Shown here: piece by piece, positions 53,621 through 61,693 of the stretch
Layout of the letters: each line of letters starts with the position of its first letter
Numbering within the stretch: the first letter of the stretch is position 1
Origin: Streptomyces paradoxus
Lineage (GTDB): Bacteria; Actinomycetota; Actinomycetes; Streptomycetales; Streptomycetaceae
Reading direction: 5' to 3'
DNA: 64,000 nt
Assembly: GCF_014202475.1 (NCBI RefSeq)
Contig: NZ_JACHGV010000004.1
Coordinates: 434,001 to 498,000 of the forward strand
Translations under genes and position numbers: made by a program
Notes under the pieces: model-generated
Databases searched by the model: none
What the model saw: only the letters and a program-made list of their open reading frames with translations
What the model was told of the DNA's origin: nothing

Positions 53621-55877
53621 CGTCACGGACCCGGACGACGGGCTGGACCCGCCCCTCGTCCCCGCTCCCGACGAGGACCCCGAGCCGCCCGTGCCGGACG
53701 ACCCCGGCAGCGCACCGCGGGCCGGGGACGAGGAGCAGGGCTCCGACAGGCCCGCCGAGCGGCGCCGGGAGCCGGACGAACGGGAGGAGGACGACCGCGG
53801 TTACGACGACCTCCGCCGCGTCCACCAGCTCGTCAACAACAACTTCTACGGTGTCGTCGACGCCACGGGAGCGGCGTTCGGCATGGGCGCCGCCTCGTCC
53901 CCGGGCCTCGCCCCGGGCACCATCGAACCGGAGGAAGCGGACCGGGCCCTGCGGTTCTACCTGCCCCCGCAGCCCTGCTTCGACGAGGCGCTCGACAAGC
54001 TGCGCGAGAACGCCCTCGTGGTGCTGACCGGCCAGGACGGATGCGGCCGGGGCGCGGGATCCCTCGCCCTGCTCCGGGAGATCCTGGGCGACGCGGCGAG
54101 GCTGCGCAGCCTCTCACCCGCCAACGCCCTCGCCGACCTGGCCGCGTCGCGGGACCTCAGACCAGGTCAGGGATACGTCATCCTCGACTACGTGGGCGAG
54201 CTGCCCGACCGGGCCGTGCAGGCCTATGAGGTCGGGCGGCTGAGCGAGGAACTGCGCCGCACGGGGTCGTACCTGGTCGTCACGGCGGCCGGGGCGACGC
54301 GCCGGCGGCTGGCCCTGCGGGACCACTGCGTGCCGTGGCACACCCCGGACCCGGTGGAGCTGTTCGAGCACTGCCGGCGGATGCTGCCGCACGTCCCCCT
54401 CGCACCGGACACCGAGCAGGAGCTGCTGGAACGGGTCGGTGAGCAGCGGCGGCCCGCGGACGTCGTCGCCGCTGCCGCCGTCCTGCCCCAGGAGGGTGCC
54501 GGGAAGGCGCTGGACACCCTCCGGGACCTCTACCGGGAGCGGGTCCAGGAGTGGTTCCGGCAGCAGCCCTCCGCGGACGACCTGCTCCCGCTCGCGGCCC
54601 TGGCCTTCCTGGAGGGCGTGCCGGAGCGGACGTTCGAGAAGGAGTGCGCCGCGCTCGCCGTTCACGTGCACGAATGGGAGCAGAGCGGCGAGAGGCCGGT
54701 CGCCGGGGCCGACGACGAGAAGGGGACGTCACCGGGCGGCGCGGTCGCCCGGCAGTCCCGGGCCCGGTGGAGGGAACGGGCCGTGGGGCTCGTGACGACC
54801 GAGCACCGGCCGGGCCGGGGCCGGGACGCCGGCCGCAGCGAGCGGCGTCCGGTCTTCACCTCGCCGCGCGTCCGCGAGCTCGTCATCGCCGAACTCCACG
54901 ACCTGTACGGATACGGGCTCTGGTACCCGCTGCGCCAGTGGCTGGGCGACCTCGCCCTGCGCGGCGACCTCGACACCCGTACCGAGGTGGCCCGCGGCGT
55001 CGCGCTGCTGGCCCGGCACGCCCTCGTCGAGGTCGACGAGAACCTGCTGAAGGTGTGGTCCGAGGGACTCACCAACCAGCGCGTCACCGCCGCGCTGACC
55101 CTGCAGTTCATGTGCGACGTCGAGCATCTCGCGCCGCAGGCCCTGAACATCGTCGTGAGCTGGACGGACAACAGCGGCCAGGGCCGTGCCGTGACGGCGG
55201 CCATGGCGCTGACGGGCCGCCTGGGCTCCCTCTACCGGCTGGACGCGCTCAACGGGCTCTGGTCGCTGGCGCAGCGCGGGGAGCGGGTCGCGTTCTCGGC
55301 CCGCCGTTCGCTGGTCCTGCTGTTGCAGACCGCCGAACTCGATCCCGAGCGCGTGCTGTTCATCCTCCGCTACGTACGGACGGTGATCGCCAGGACGGGG
55401 CCGGGGTCACGGGAGAGGTCGATCGCGCTGCGCACCACGGTCCAACTGCTGGAGGCCGTAGGGCTGGAGACCGACGAGCCCGTCACCGCTGCTCTTCTGC
55501 GCACCGTCCCGGACAGTGCCCGCCACCTCGGGTCCCTGTGGGCCGACGTACTGCACAGCGGCAACAGGAGCCGGGCGGTCGGCGCGCTGTGCCGGACGCT
55601 GGTGCAACTGCGCGACGACCCCTCCGTCACCGGCGCCGTGCGCGAACTCGGCGAGGCCATGCGCGGCGCCATGACGGGCCGCCAGTGGGCGGCCCTGTGC
55701 CACCACCTGTCCATCGCCCTGAAACACCCCGACTACGCGATCCCCGGCGCCCGCCAACTGGCGCAGGTGCTCATCGGATCACTGCGCGGACGGGCGCCGG
55801 CGGACCCCCGGCGGACCACCGCGCGCCATATATCCACCGCACCCTTCCCTTCAGCCCGAGGAGGCCGAAGCAAGTGA
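53613..55877 (+). CDS. Degenerate STAND-like NTPase with helical-repeat C-terminus
   Basis: 754 residues from GTG 53613. The first 65 residues are acidic and disordered. NNNFYGVVDATGAAFGMG (75-92) echoes the end of the cyclase-like protein. RFYLPPQPCFDEALDKLRENALVVLTG leads into a P-loop-like GQDGCGRGA (140-148) in which the Lys and Ser/Thr are Arg and Gly. YVILDYVGE (188-196) is Walker B-like and YLVVTAAG (220-227) sensor-like. From about 430 on it is all helical and HEAT-like. It is probably a nucleotide-binding-dead or altered STAND scaffold. It is coupled to the next gene by GTGA. Confidence 0.6.
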   Translation: MADVTDPDDGLDPPLVPAPDEDPEPPVPDDPGSAPRAGDEEQGSDRPAERRREPDEREEDDRGYDDLRRVHQLVNNNFYGVVDATGAAFGMGAASSPGLAPGTIEPEEADRALRFYLPPQPCFDEALDKLRENALVVLTGQDGCGRGAGSLALLREILGDAARLRSLSPANALADLAASRDLRPGQGYVILDYVGELPDRAVQAYEVGRLSEELRRTGSYLVVTAAGATRRRLALRDHCVPWHTPDPVELFEHCRRMLPHVPLAPDTEQELLERVGEQRRPADVVAAAAVLPQEGAGKALDTLRDLYRERVQEWFRQQPSADDLLPLAALAFLEGVPERTFEKECAALAVHVHEWEQSGERPVAGADDEKGTSPGGAVARQSRARWRERAVGLVTTEHRPGRGRDAGRSERRPVFTSPRVRELVIAELHDLYGYGLWYPLRQWLGDLALRGDLDTRTEVARGVALLARHALVEVDENLLKVWSEGLTNQRVTAALTLQFMCDVEHLAPQALNIVVSWTDNSGQGRAVTAAMALTGRLGSLYRLDALNGLWSLAQRGERVAFSARRSLVLLLQTAELDPERVLFILRYVRTVIARTGPGSRERSIALRTTVQLLEAVGLETDEPVTAALLRTVPDSARHLGSLWADVLHSGNRSRAVGALCRTLVQLRDDPSVTGAVRELGEAMRGAMTGRQWAALCHHLSIALKHPDYAIPGARQLAQVLIGSLRGRAPADPRRTTARHISTAPFPSARGGRSK

Positions 55878-56947
55878 ACTACCCGGTCATCGCCGAGCAC
55901 ATCCTGACCACGGTCCAGGGGACCTGGTGGTCTCGGCGTCGCCGCCGCGAGGACGTACCCCCACTGCCGCCCGGCGCGGCCTACGTCTTCAGGGTCGGCG
56001 GGAACTACCGCACCTTCCCCGAGGGCATGGTGTTCGACCCGGCCCACCCCGACGTGCTCGACGCCTCCTCGGTCAGCCTGGTCGACACCCGGGCCCGCCT
56101 GGTCGAGGTCGAGCGCACGCTCCCGTCGATGAGCGAGGCGGACAACTTCACGGTGCGGGCGGCCTTCACCTGCCAGGTGACCGACCCGACGATCGTCGCC
56201 CGGCAGGGCATCATCGATGTCACCGTTCCCCTGCGTGCCTACCTGATGGGCGACTCCGACCTGCCGAGGATGGGCGCCGGGCACCGCGTGGAGGAGGTCA
56301 ATGCCGTACGCATCGAGGTCAGCCACCGTATGACGGCCTACAGCGCGATCGTGCCACCACGGGTCGCGGGCATGAGCGTGGAATTCGTCAGCGCCGAGGT
56401 GCACGCCTCGGACGACCTGCGCGACTGGGAGCAGAAGCTGCGCGACGAGCGGCGTGCCTGGGAACTCCAGCGCGGGCAGCGCGACTTCGAGACCGAGGAC
56501 GCCCGGCGGATCGCGGAACTGCTCTCCCAGGGATCCGACCACGTGGACGCCTTCGGCATCGCCCGGCAGGAGATCGACGTCACCCAGGCGGCCGCCCGGA
56601 TCCACCGGGCCACCGATGAGGAATCGGCCCGCCGTCACACGGCCGAGACGTCCGACCGGGCCCATGCGCAGGCGCGGGAGACGGCGGAGGCGCAGATGCG
56701 CCGCGACATGCTGCTGACGCTGCTGCGGCAGATGGGCGGCAGCGAGTACGTCGACTACCACCAGGTCCTGGACCAGGTCCTGCGGGAGACCGGCGGCCAG
56801 GCCGCACCCGCCGTCACAGCCGCCGCCGACAGCGCCCGCATGGTCGAGCCGGGCACGGCGCGCGCCGGCAGTGCGGCAGCGGGCCGGGCCGGCGCGCGCG
56901 ACGCCCAGGTTGGTTTCGTCGCGGACGAGGACGATCTCGTTGACTGA
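55874..56947 (+). CDS. SPFH/band-7-like protein with coiled coil
   Basis: 357 residues from GTG 55874. Residues 37-185 (YVFRVGGNYRTFPEGMVFDP, VSLVDTRARLVEVERTLPSM, FTVRAAFTCQVTDPTIVARQ) follow the strand order of SPFH domains, where TCQVTDP is the usual xYRVxDP. A charged coiled coil follows (LRDWEQKLRDERRAWELQRG, then ETSDRAHAQARETAEAQMRR) and the end is Ala/Gly-rich. No transmembrane helix is seen, so membrane contact would be peripheral. SPFH proteins scaffold membrane complexes. It overlaps the next gene by 8 bases. Confidence 0.55.
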   Translation: MNYPVIAEHILTTVQGTWWSRRRRREDVPPLPPGAAYVFRVGGNYRTFPEGMVFDPAHPDVLDASSVSLVDTRARLVEVERTLPSMSEADNFTVRAAFTCQVTDPTIVARQGIIDVTVPLRAYLMGDSDLPRMGAGHRVEEVNAVRIEVSHRMTAYSAIVPPRVAGMSVEFVSAEVHASDDLRDWEQKLRDERRAWELQRGQRDFETEDARRIAELLSQGSDHVDAFGIARQEIDVTQAAARIHRATDEESARRHTAETSDRAHAQARETAEAQMRRDMLLTLLRQMGGSEYVDYHQVLDQVLRETGGQAAPAVTAAADSARMVEPGTARAGSAAAGRAGARDAQVGFVADEDDLVD

Positions 56948-58379
56948 CTTCCTCACGAACCTCCGGACGGCCTCGCGCCCCGCGGAGGACCAGCAGCCCC
57001 ATGGCGACGGCGCTGCCGCTCGCGCCGCTCGCGCAGAGAACGGACGGGCCACCGCCCGCACCACCGGGCGGCGGGAGGCGCCCGCCCCCGCCTCCGTTCC
57101 CCGCCCCTCCGGATTCGGCACCGCACGACGGCTGCGCGCCCTGACCGGTGTCGACGAGGAACTGCTGGCCAGGGTCAAGTACGAGCGGAGCAAGTACACG
57201 GCCCTCGGCGGGGTGGTGCTCGGCACCTCCGTCATCGCGGCGTTCTCCATGTGGAACTTCGCGACCGAGGCACTCGGCAGGGTCTCCTTCCTGGCCCTGA
57301 TACCGACGGTCATCTGGATGCTGTTCGTCCTCAACCTCGACCGCTGGCTGGTCACCCCCCAGCCGAACGCCCGGCGACGGGCCGGCCCTCTCGTCACGCG
57401 CCTGCTCATCGCGCTCCTGCTCGGTGTGGTCATCGCCGAACCGCTGGTCCTGCGCATCTTCCAGACGGCCATCGAGGAACGCGTCGCGGACGAACGCACG
57501 GACGCCATCGACCGGCTGCGCACGAACCTGGTCCGCTGCAACCCCGTACCGTCCACGACTCGGGCCGTCACACCCGAGGGATGCGGCCGGACGTACGTCC
57601 TCTCCTTCGGTGCGACGCCCGGCGAACGCGGCGAGGAACTGGAAGCCCTGCGCTCGGACGCCGCCACCCTGCAGAAGCGAGTGGACCGGGACACCACCCG
57701 GCTGGAGGCCATCGACTCCGAGGTACGGGACGAGTGCCGCCGGCTGGTCCGTATCGCCGCCACCGGCCTCTACCAGCGGACCTCCGAGTGCCTGCGCCTG
57801 CGTGACAAGGCACAGGGCTACCGGACCACGCACCGCACCAGCGAGAACGAGAAGCGGCTCGCCGGCATGAACAACCGCATCTCGAAGATCGAGGCCGAGC
57901 TGACCGGGTCCCGCGGGGCGTTCCTGAAGGCCCGCGCCGACGGCATCGAGCAGCGGCTGGACGAGGAACGCGCCAAGCAGAGGGAGATCGGTCTCCTGGA
58001 GCGGATCCGCGCCCTCGACGAACTCGCGAGCGGCAACGCGGTGCTGTTCGCGGGCATCTGGCTGGTCCGCCTGCTGTTCGTGCTCCTCGACATGCTTCCC
58101 GTGCTGGTGAAGTACCTGAGCGGCGACACCGCGTACGACCGGATGCTCAGCAGCGAGAGCAACAGCGCCGTCAAGATCCACGGAGAGGAGGTCCGGCTCG
58201 CCGAACGCCGTGCCATGGCGAATCTGGAGATCGCCCAGGACGCCATCGAACAGGACGTCCGGCGCCACCGCGCCGAATCGGAGGCGGCGTCCAGGGAGCA
58301 CACGGCCGCGATGAACATCAGGGTCCGGCAGGCCGTGAACGCCCTGGAGGACGAGATCCGCCGGTCGTCGACGGTCTGA
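56940..58379 (+). CDS. DUF4407-like four-TM protein with cytoplasmic coiled coil
   Basis: 479 residues if started at TTG 56940, just inside the preceding gene, with GAGGA upstream; GTG 56871 is the other option. After a Pro/Arg-rich lead, LTGVDEELLARVKYERSKYTALGG opens the DUF4407 unit. Helices lie at about 88-108, 114-134 and 152-174, then a 190-residue charged coiled coil (with GEELEALRSDAATLQKRVDR), a fourth helix (FAGIWLVRLLFVLLDMLPVL, about 373-392) and a second coiled tail. Function unknown; it looks like a large membrane platform. Confidence 0.7.
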   Translation: MTDFLTNLRTASRPAEDQQPHGDGAAARAARAENGRATARTTGRREAPAPASVPRPSGFGTARRLRALTGVDEELLARVKYERSKYTALGGVVLGTSVIAAFSMWNFATEALGRVSFLALIPTVIWMLFVLNLDRWLVTPQPNARRRAGPLVTRLLIALLLGVVIAEPLVLRIFQTAIEERVADERTDAIDRLRTNLVRCNPVPSTTRAVTPEGCGRTYVLSFGATPGERGEELEALRSDAATLQKRVDRDTTRLEAIDSEVRDECRRLVRIAATGLYQRTSECLRLRDKAQGYRTTHRTSENEKRLAGMNNRISKIEAELTGSRGAFLKARADGIEQRLDEERAKQREIGLLERIRALDELASGNAVLFAGIWLVRLLFVLLDMLPVLVKYLSGDTAYDRMLSSESNSAVKIHGEEVRLAERRAMANLEIAQDAIEQDVRRHRAESEAASREHTAAMNIRVRQAVNALEDEIRRSSTV

Positions 58380-58471
58380 AGCACCCGCCCGCACGAGGAA
58401 CCGCGCACCACGGCTGCCGCCCGCCCGCCGGGCGGCAGCCGCCCGACACCGACGGCAAGGAGGAGGGAGCC

Positions 58472-58981
58472 ATGACCACACCCGGAGGCGACGCCGACCG
58501 CGGCGCGGAACTCGCCAGGATCCTGCTGACCGAGGCCCGTGAGGAGCTGGTGAGGGCCGACAACAAGGCCGGTCTGATGCTGGCGTCCCTGGGCGCGGCC
58601 CTGACCGCCCTGCTCGGGGCGATCGGCAGCGGCGTGATCACCCCGCGCCAGTACCCGGCGGTCCCGCAGTTCCTCCTGTGGGCGGGCTGCGCCGCCTGCG
58701 TCCCCGCACTCGTCCTGCTCGGCCTGGCCGTGACCCCACGGCTGGGAAGCCCCCACCACTCCCGCACGCACTACTTCGGCGACGCGAGGCTGGCGCTGTC
58801 GGCCGCCCACCTGGAACGGACGGTCCGCCGCACCGACCCGGTGTCCCGCGACCTGAGCCAGCTGGCGGTCCTGTCCCAGACCGCCTGGACCAAGTACCGC
58901 TGCATACGCCACGCCCTGGCGTGGGGCACGGCCTTCGTCGCCCTCACGCTGCTGGGCATCGTGAGCGGGGCGTCGATGTAG
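58472..58981 (+). CDS. PycTM/DUF5706-like membrane effector, full form
   Basis: 169 residues, strong ribosome site (AAGGAGGAGGGAGCC). The N-terminal helix ends REELVRADNKAGLMLASLG, and helices lie at about 34-52, 66-86 and 147-165. A 55-residue cytoplasmic segment (YFGDARLALSAAHLERTVRR, then LSQLAVLSQTAWTKYRCIRH) lies between helices 2 and 3. The DNKAG motif and the H-x-YF-G...S-A-H-L-E-R segment resemble the Pycsar effector family, whose members permeabilise the membrane on binding cCMP or cUMP. It is the last gene of the operon, 92 bases after the DUF4407 gene, ending before a strong terminator. Confidence 0.72.
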   Translation: MTTPGGDADRGAELARILLTEAREELVRADNKAGLMLASLGAALTALLGAIGSGVITPRQYPAVPQFLLWAGCAACVPALVLLGLAVTPRLGSPHHSRTHYFGDARLALSAAHLERTVRRTDPVSRDLSQLAVLSQTAWTKYRCIRHALAWGTAFVALTLLGIVSGASM

Positions 58982-59004
58982 CGGGATCCCCGCACAAACC
59001 GAAA

Positions 59005-59041
59005 CCGAAAGGGCCTGATCCACTGGATCAGGCCCTTTCGG
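59005..59041. terminator. Strong bidirectional terminator between the operon and tRNA-Pro
   Basis: Perfect 17-bp stem CCGAAAGGGCCTGATCC / GGATCAGGCCCTTTCGG with a 3-base loop, followed by TTATTG on the plus strand. It serves the 52.8-59.0 kb operon and probably also the minus-strand tRNA gene that ends 12 bases away. Confidence 0.92.
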
Positions 59042-59052
59042 TTATTGCACTG

Positions 59053-59126
59053 TCGGGGTGGCGGGATTTGAACCCACGACCTCTTCGTCCCGAACGAAGC
59101 GCGCTGCCAAGCTGCGCTACACCCCG
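59053..59126 (-). tRNA. tRNA-Pro (anticodon CGG)
   Basis: 74 bases on the minus strand. The acceptor stem is CGGGGTG / CACCCCG with discriminator A. The D-arm is around AGCGCAGCTTGGCAGCGCGC, the anticodon arm CTTCG-TTCGGGA-CGAAG gives anticodon CGG, and the T-arm is GTGGG-TTCAAAT-CCCGC. CCA is not encoded. It reads the CCG proline codon, the commonest proline codon in such genomes. Confidence 0.95.
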
Positions 59127-59173
59127 ATGTCGCTGCTGTCGCGGCGACGACGTTTACTTTAGCCCACCGGTGG

Positions 59174-59944
59174 CTAGAGACGAAATCCGGTTTTGCCGCG
59201 GTGGTGGGTGGGGTTCGGGCGGGCGTGGTCGAGGGCCACGAGGAGTACGGCCAGGGCGTAGAAGGAGAGGCCCAGGAGGAGGGCGTTGCCGAGGACGCGC
59301 TTGAAGCCGTCCTGGCCGACGTCCAGGAACGGGTAGAGGTAGCGGTCGGGCGTGCCCGGGAGGAGCAGCTCGCCTCGGGTGAGGCAGAAGGCCAGGTAGG
59401 CCATGGGGTAGAGGAGCCAGGTGCTGGCCTGGCGGAGGTGCATGCGGCCGGGGGACGTGAGCAGGAGCCAGTCCAGGACCGCCGCGATCGGGGTCACCGT
59501 GTGCAGCACCGCGTGGGAGAGGGCCTGCCCGCCCGTCGGGGCGGCGGCCTCGCCCGTGAGGGAGAAGGAGCTCGCCTCGTCGGTCAGCAGCAGGTGGTGC
59601 ACCAGGGCCGCGATGACGACGTAGAGCAGCGTCGCCCCCAGTACGGTACCCGGCAGGGGTCGGCCGGCCGTCCACGCGCGGCGGGCCGAGAGGGCCATGA
59701 CCAGCGCGAGCAGCATGTTGCTCTGGATCGTGAAGTGACTCAGAACCCGCGACGGGTCGCCGAGGAGCAGTTCGAGTGTCACGCCCCCGGCCGCCGCGAG
59801 GGCGACCAGCAGGCGGAAGGCCGCGGCCGCGGGGCGGCGGACCGGGGGGACGACGGCCGTGGCGGGCACGGGGGAGGGCTTCAGTGCCGGCGGGGACGGT
59901 ATCGCTGGGAGGTCCGGGATGTCCCGGGGTATCGGGGCGGTCAT
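59174..59944 (-). CDS. Pr6Pr family membrane protein (FAR-17a/AIG1-like)
   Basis: 256 residues. After a Pro-rich cytoplasmic lead come six helices, starting AFRLLVALAAAGGVTLELLL, with FTIQSNMLLALVMAL (conserved T-x-Q-S-N), LHTVTPIAAVLDWLLL and LLYPMAYLAFCLTRG. These are hallmarks of the Pr6Pr group, whose human relatives (AIG1/ADTRP) are threonine hydrolases of fatty-acid hydroxy-fatty-acid esters. Here the conserved Thr and His (LSHAVLHTVTP) are kept, but activity is unproven. The upstream gap carries five 10-bp repeats. Confidence 0.85.
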   Translation of the reverse strand: MTAPIPRDIPDLPAIPSPPALKPSPVPATAVVPPVRRPAAAAFRLLVALAAAGGVTLELLLGDPSRVLSHFTIQSNMLLALVMALSARRAWTAGRPLPGTVLGATLLYVVIAALVHHLLLTDEASSFSLTGEAAAPTGGQALSHAVLHTVTPIAAVLDWLLLTSPGRMHLRQASTWLLYPMAYLAFCLTRGELLLPGTPDRYLYPFLDVGQDGFKRVLGNALLLGLSFYALAVLLVALDHARPNPTHHRGKTGFRL

Positions 59945-60010
59945 GCCCCCACGCTGGCAGAACCGGACATAGGGGGCGATGTGGCCGGGGCTGTGTGGGT
60001 TACCCGGGGC

Positions 60011-60060
60011 CGACCAGCCCCGACGAGTTCCGATCAGCCCCGATCAGCCCCGACCAGTCC
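60011..60060. repeat. Five 10-bp tandem repeats upstream of the Pr6Pr gene
   Basis: CGACCAGCCC, CGACGAGTTC, CGATCAGCCC, CGATCAGCCC, CGACCAGTCC in direct succession. The 10-bp period keeps every unit on the same helix face. The repeats end 9 bases before the stop of the metallophosphoesterase gene. Confidence 0.85.
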
Positions 60061-60068
60061 TGCCGCGT

Positions 60069-61010
60069 CTAATTCCGCCAGTCCTCGTCCCGCCCGACCA
60101 ACGTCAGCAGCGTGGCCTCCGGCGGGCACGCGAACCGTACCGGCGTGTAGCGGTTCGTGCCGCAGCCCGCCGACACGTGCAGGTACGACGTATTGCCCTC
60201 CGCCCTGTGCCTGGACAGGCCCTTCACCCGGTCCGTGTCCAGGTCGCAGTTGGTGACCAGGGCGCCGTAGAAGGGGATGCACAGCTGGCCGCCGTGGGTG
60301 TGGCCGGCCAGGATCAGGGGGTAGGCGTCGGCCGTGAAGGCGTCCAGGGTGCGCAGGTACGGGGCGTGCACGACGCCCATGGAGAAGTCCGCCGACTCGG
60401 ACGGGCCGCCGGCCACCTGCGCGTAGCGGTCCCGCTTGATGTGCGGGTCGTCCAGGCCCGTGAGCTCCACCGAGACGCCCTCGAGCTTGAGCTCGCCGCG
60501 TGAGTTGGTCAGGTTGAGCCAGCCCGCCGCGTCGAAGCTGTCCCGCAGGTCCTCCCACGGGTTGTGCACCACGCCTTTGGCCGGCGCGTTGCCGTTGAGC
60601 CCGTGGCGGCCCTGGGCCCTCTCGAGCAGGTAGAGGGCGGGGTTGCGCAGCTTGGGGCCGTAGTAGTCGTTGGAGCCGAAGACGTACGCGCCCGGGAACT
60701 CCATCAGGGGGCCGAGCGCGTCGAGGACCTCGGGGACGCCCTCCGGGTCGGACAGGTTGTCGCCCGTGTTGATCACGAGGTCGGGGCGCAGACCCGCCAG
60801 CGACCGCAGCCAGCGCTGCTTCTTGCGCTGGCCGCCGACCATGTGGATGTCGGAGACCTGGAGCACACGCAGGTGGCGCATTCCCGGGGGCAGGACCGGG
60901 ACGGTGACCCGGCGCAGGCGGAAGGAGCGGGCCTCGAAGCCCGCCGCGTACAACAGACCGGCGGCGCCAGCCGCCGCGATTCCCAGGGGGACTCCGTATC
61001 GCGCGCGCAT
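60069..61010 (-). CDS. Metallophosphoesterase with N-terminal membrane anchor
   Basis: 313 residues. Residues 5-25 (YGVPLGIAAAGAAGLLYAAG) form an anchor. The calcineurin-like core follows: QVSDIHMVGG (D-x-H), VINTGDNLSDPEG (GDN), FGSNDYYGPK (GND/H variant) and LAGHTHGGQLCIPF. All metal ligands are present. Related proteins (YkuE/YaeI type) hydrolyse UDP-diacylglucosamine or unknown phosphoesters, and the substrate is open. It has no partner on its strand; it is divergent from the GatB/YqeY gene (135-base gap). Confidence 0.93.
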   Translation of the reverse strand: MRARYGVPLGIAAAGAAGLLYAAGFEARSFRLRRVTVPVLPPGMRHLRVLQVSDIHMVGGQRKKQRWLRSLAGLRPDLVINTGDNLSDPEGVPEVLDALGPLMEFPGAYVFGSNDYYGPKLRNPALYLLERAQGRHGLNGNAPAKGVVHNPWEDLRDSFDAAGWLNLTNSRGELKLEGVSVELTGLDDPHIKRDRYAQVAGGPSESADFSMGVVHAPYLRTLDAFTADAYPLILAGHTHGGQLCIPFYGALVTNCDLDTDRVKGLSRHRAEGNTSYLHVSAGCGTNRYTPVRFACPPEATLLTLVGRDEDWRN

Positions 61011-61145
61011 ACAACCATCGTGTCAGACCGCGACCCTTGCCCGTGCCCGGGCGGCGCCCGAAATCCCCTGACGGCACCGGCCCTTCGGCCACGGCCCCCT
61101 AAATGAAGGGGCGCTCTTCCTCCCGCACCTGCGACAATCGACCCC

Positions 61146-61610
61146 ATGACCACGCTCAAGTCGAAGCTGCAGGATGACCTCAACGTTGCGATCAAGGAGC
61201 GCGACGAGCTGCGCTCCTCGACGCTCCGGCTGACGCTCGCCGCGATCACCAAGGAGGAGGTCGCGGGCAAGGAGAAGCGCGAGCTCTCCGATGACGAGGT
61301 GCAGAAGGTGATCACCCGGGAGGCCAAGAAGCGCCGTGAGGCGGCCGACGCCTTCGCGCAGGGTGGCCGTGCCGAGCAGGCCGAGCGGGAGAAGGCGGAG
61401 GGCGAGGTCCTCGCCACGTACCTGCCGCAACAGCTGTCGGACGAGCAGCTTCAGGAGATCGTCGCCCAGGCCGTCGAGGAGGCGAAGGCGGCCGGTGCCG
61501 AGGGGCCGCGGGCCATGGGCGCGGTCATGAAGATCGTGAACCCGAAGGTGGCCGGGCAGGCCGAGGGCGGCCGCGTCGCCGCCGCTGTGAAGAAGCTGCT
61601 CGCCGGCTGA
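61146..61610 (+). CDS. GatB/YqeY domain protein
   Basis: 154 residues, entirely helical: TLKSKLQDDLNVAIKERDELRSSTLRLTL, then ELSDDEVQKVITREAKKRREAADAF and the C-terminal MKIVNPKVAGQAEGGRVAAAVKKLL, which is the YqeY tail domain shared with GatB. YqeY proteins bind tRNA or associate with tRNA amidotransferase, but stand-alone members have no settled role. GACAAT lies seven bases before the ATG, suggesting a leaderless message. A strong terminator follows. Confidence 0.93.
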   Translation: MTTLKSKLQDDLNVAIKERDELRSSTLRLTLAAITKEEVAGKEKRELSDDEVQKVITREAKKRREAADAFAQGGRAEQAEREKAEGEVLATYLPQQLSDEQLQEIVAQAVEEAKAAGAEGPRAMGAVMKIVNPKVAGQAEGGRVAAAVKKLLAG

Positions 61611-61653
61611 TCCGGTGATCGCCCCGGAGACCTGCTGACCCGGTACGGACGGA

Positions 61654-61693
61654 GACGGCCCCCTCTCACCCACGCGGGTGAGAGGGGGCCGTC
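61654..61693. terminator. Strong terminator after the GatB/YqeY gene
   Basis: Perfect 18-bp stem (61654-61671 with 61676-61693, GACGGCCCCCTCTCACCC and its complement) with a 4-base loop ACGC. It lies between convergent genes and so can serve both. Confidence 0.92.

Noticed and set aside
58982..59173. tRNA-Pro as an integration site for the 51.4-59.0 kb locus
   Set aside because: No integrase gene and no second copy of the tRNA 3' end was seen near 51-53 kb, so a tRNA-targeted island is not supported.
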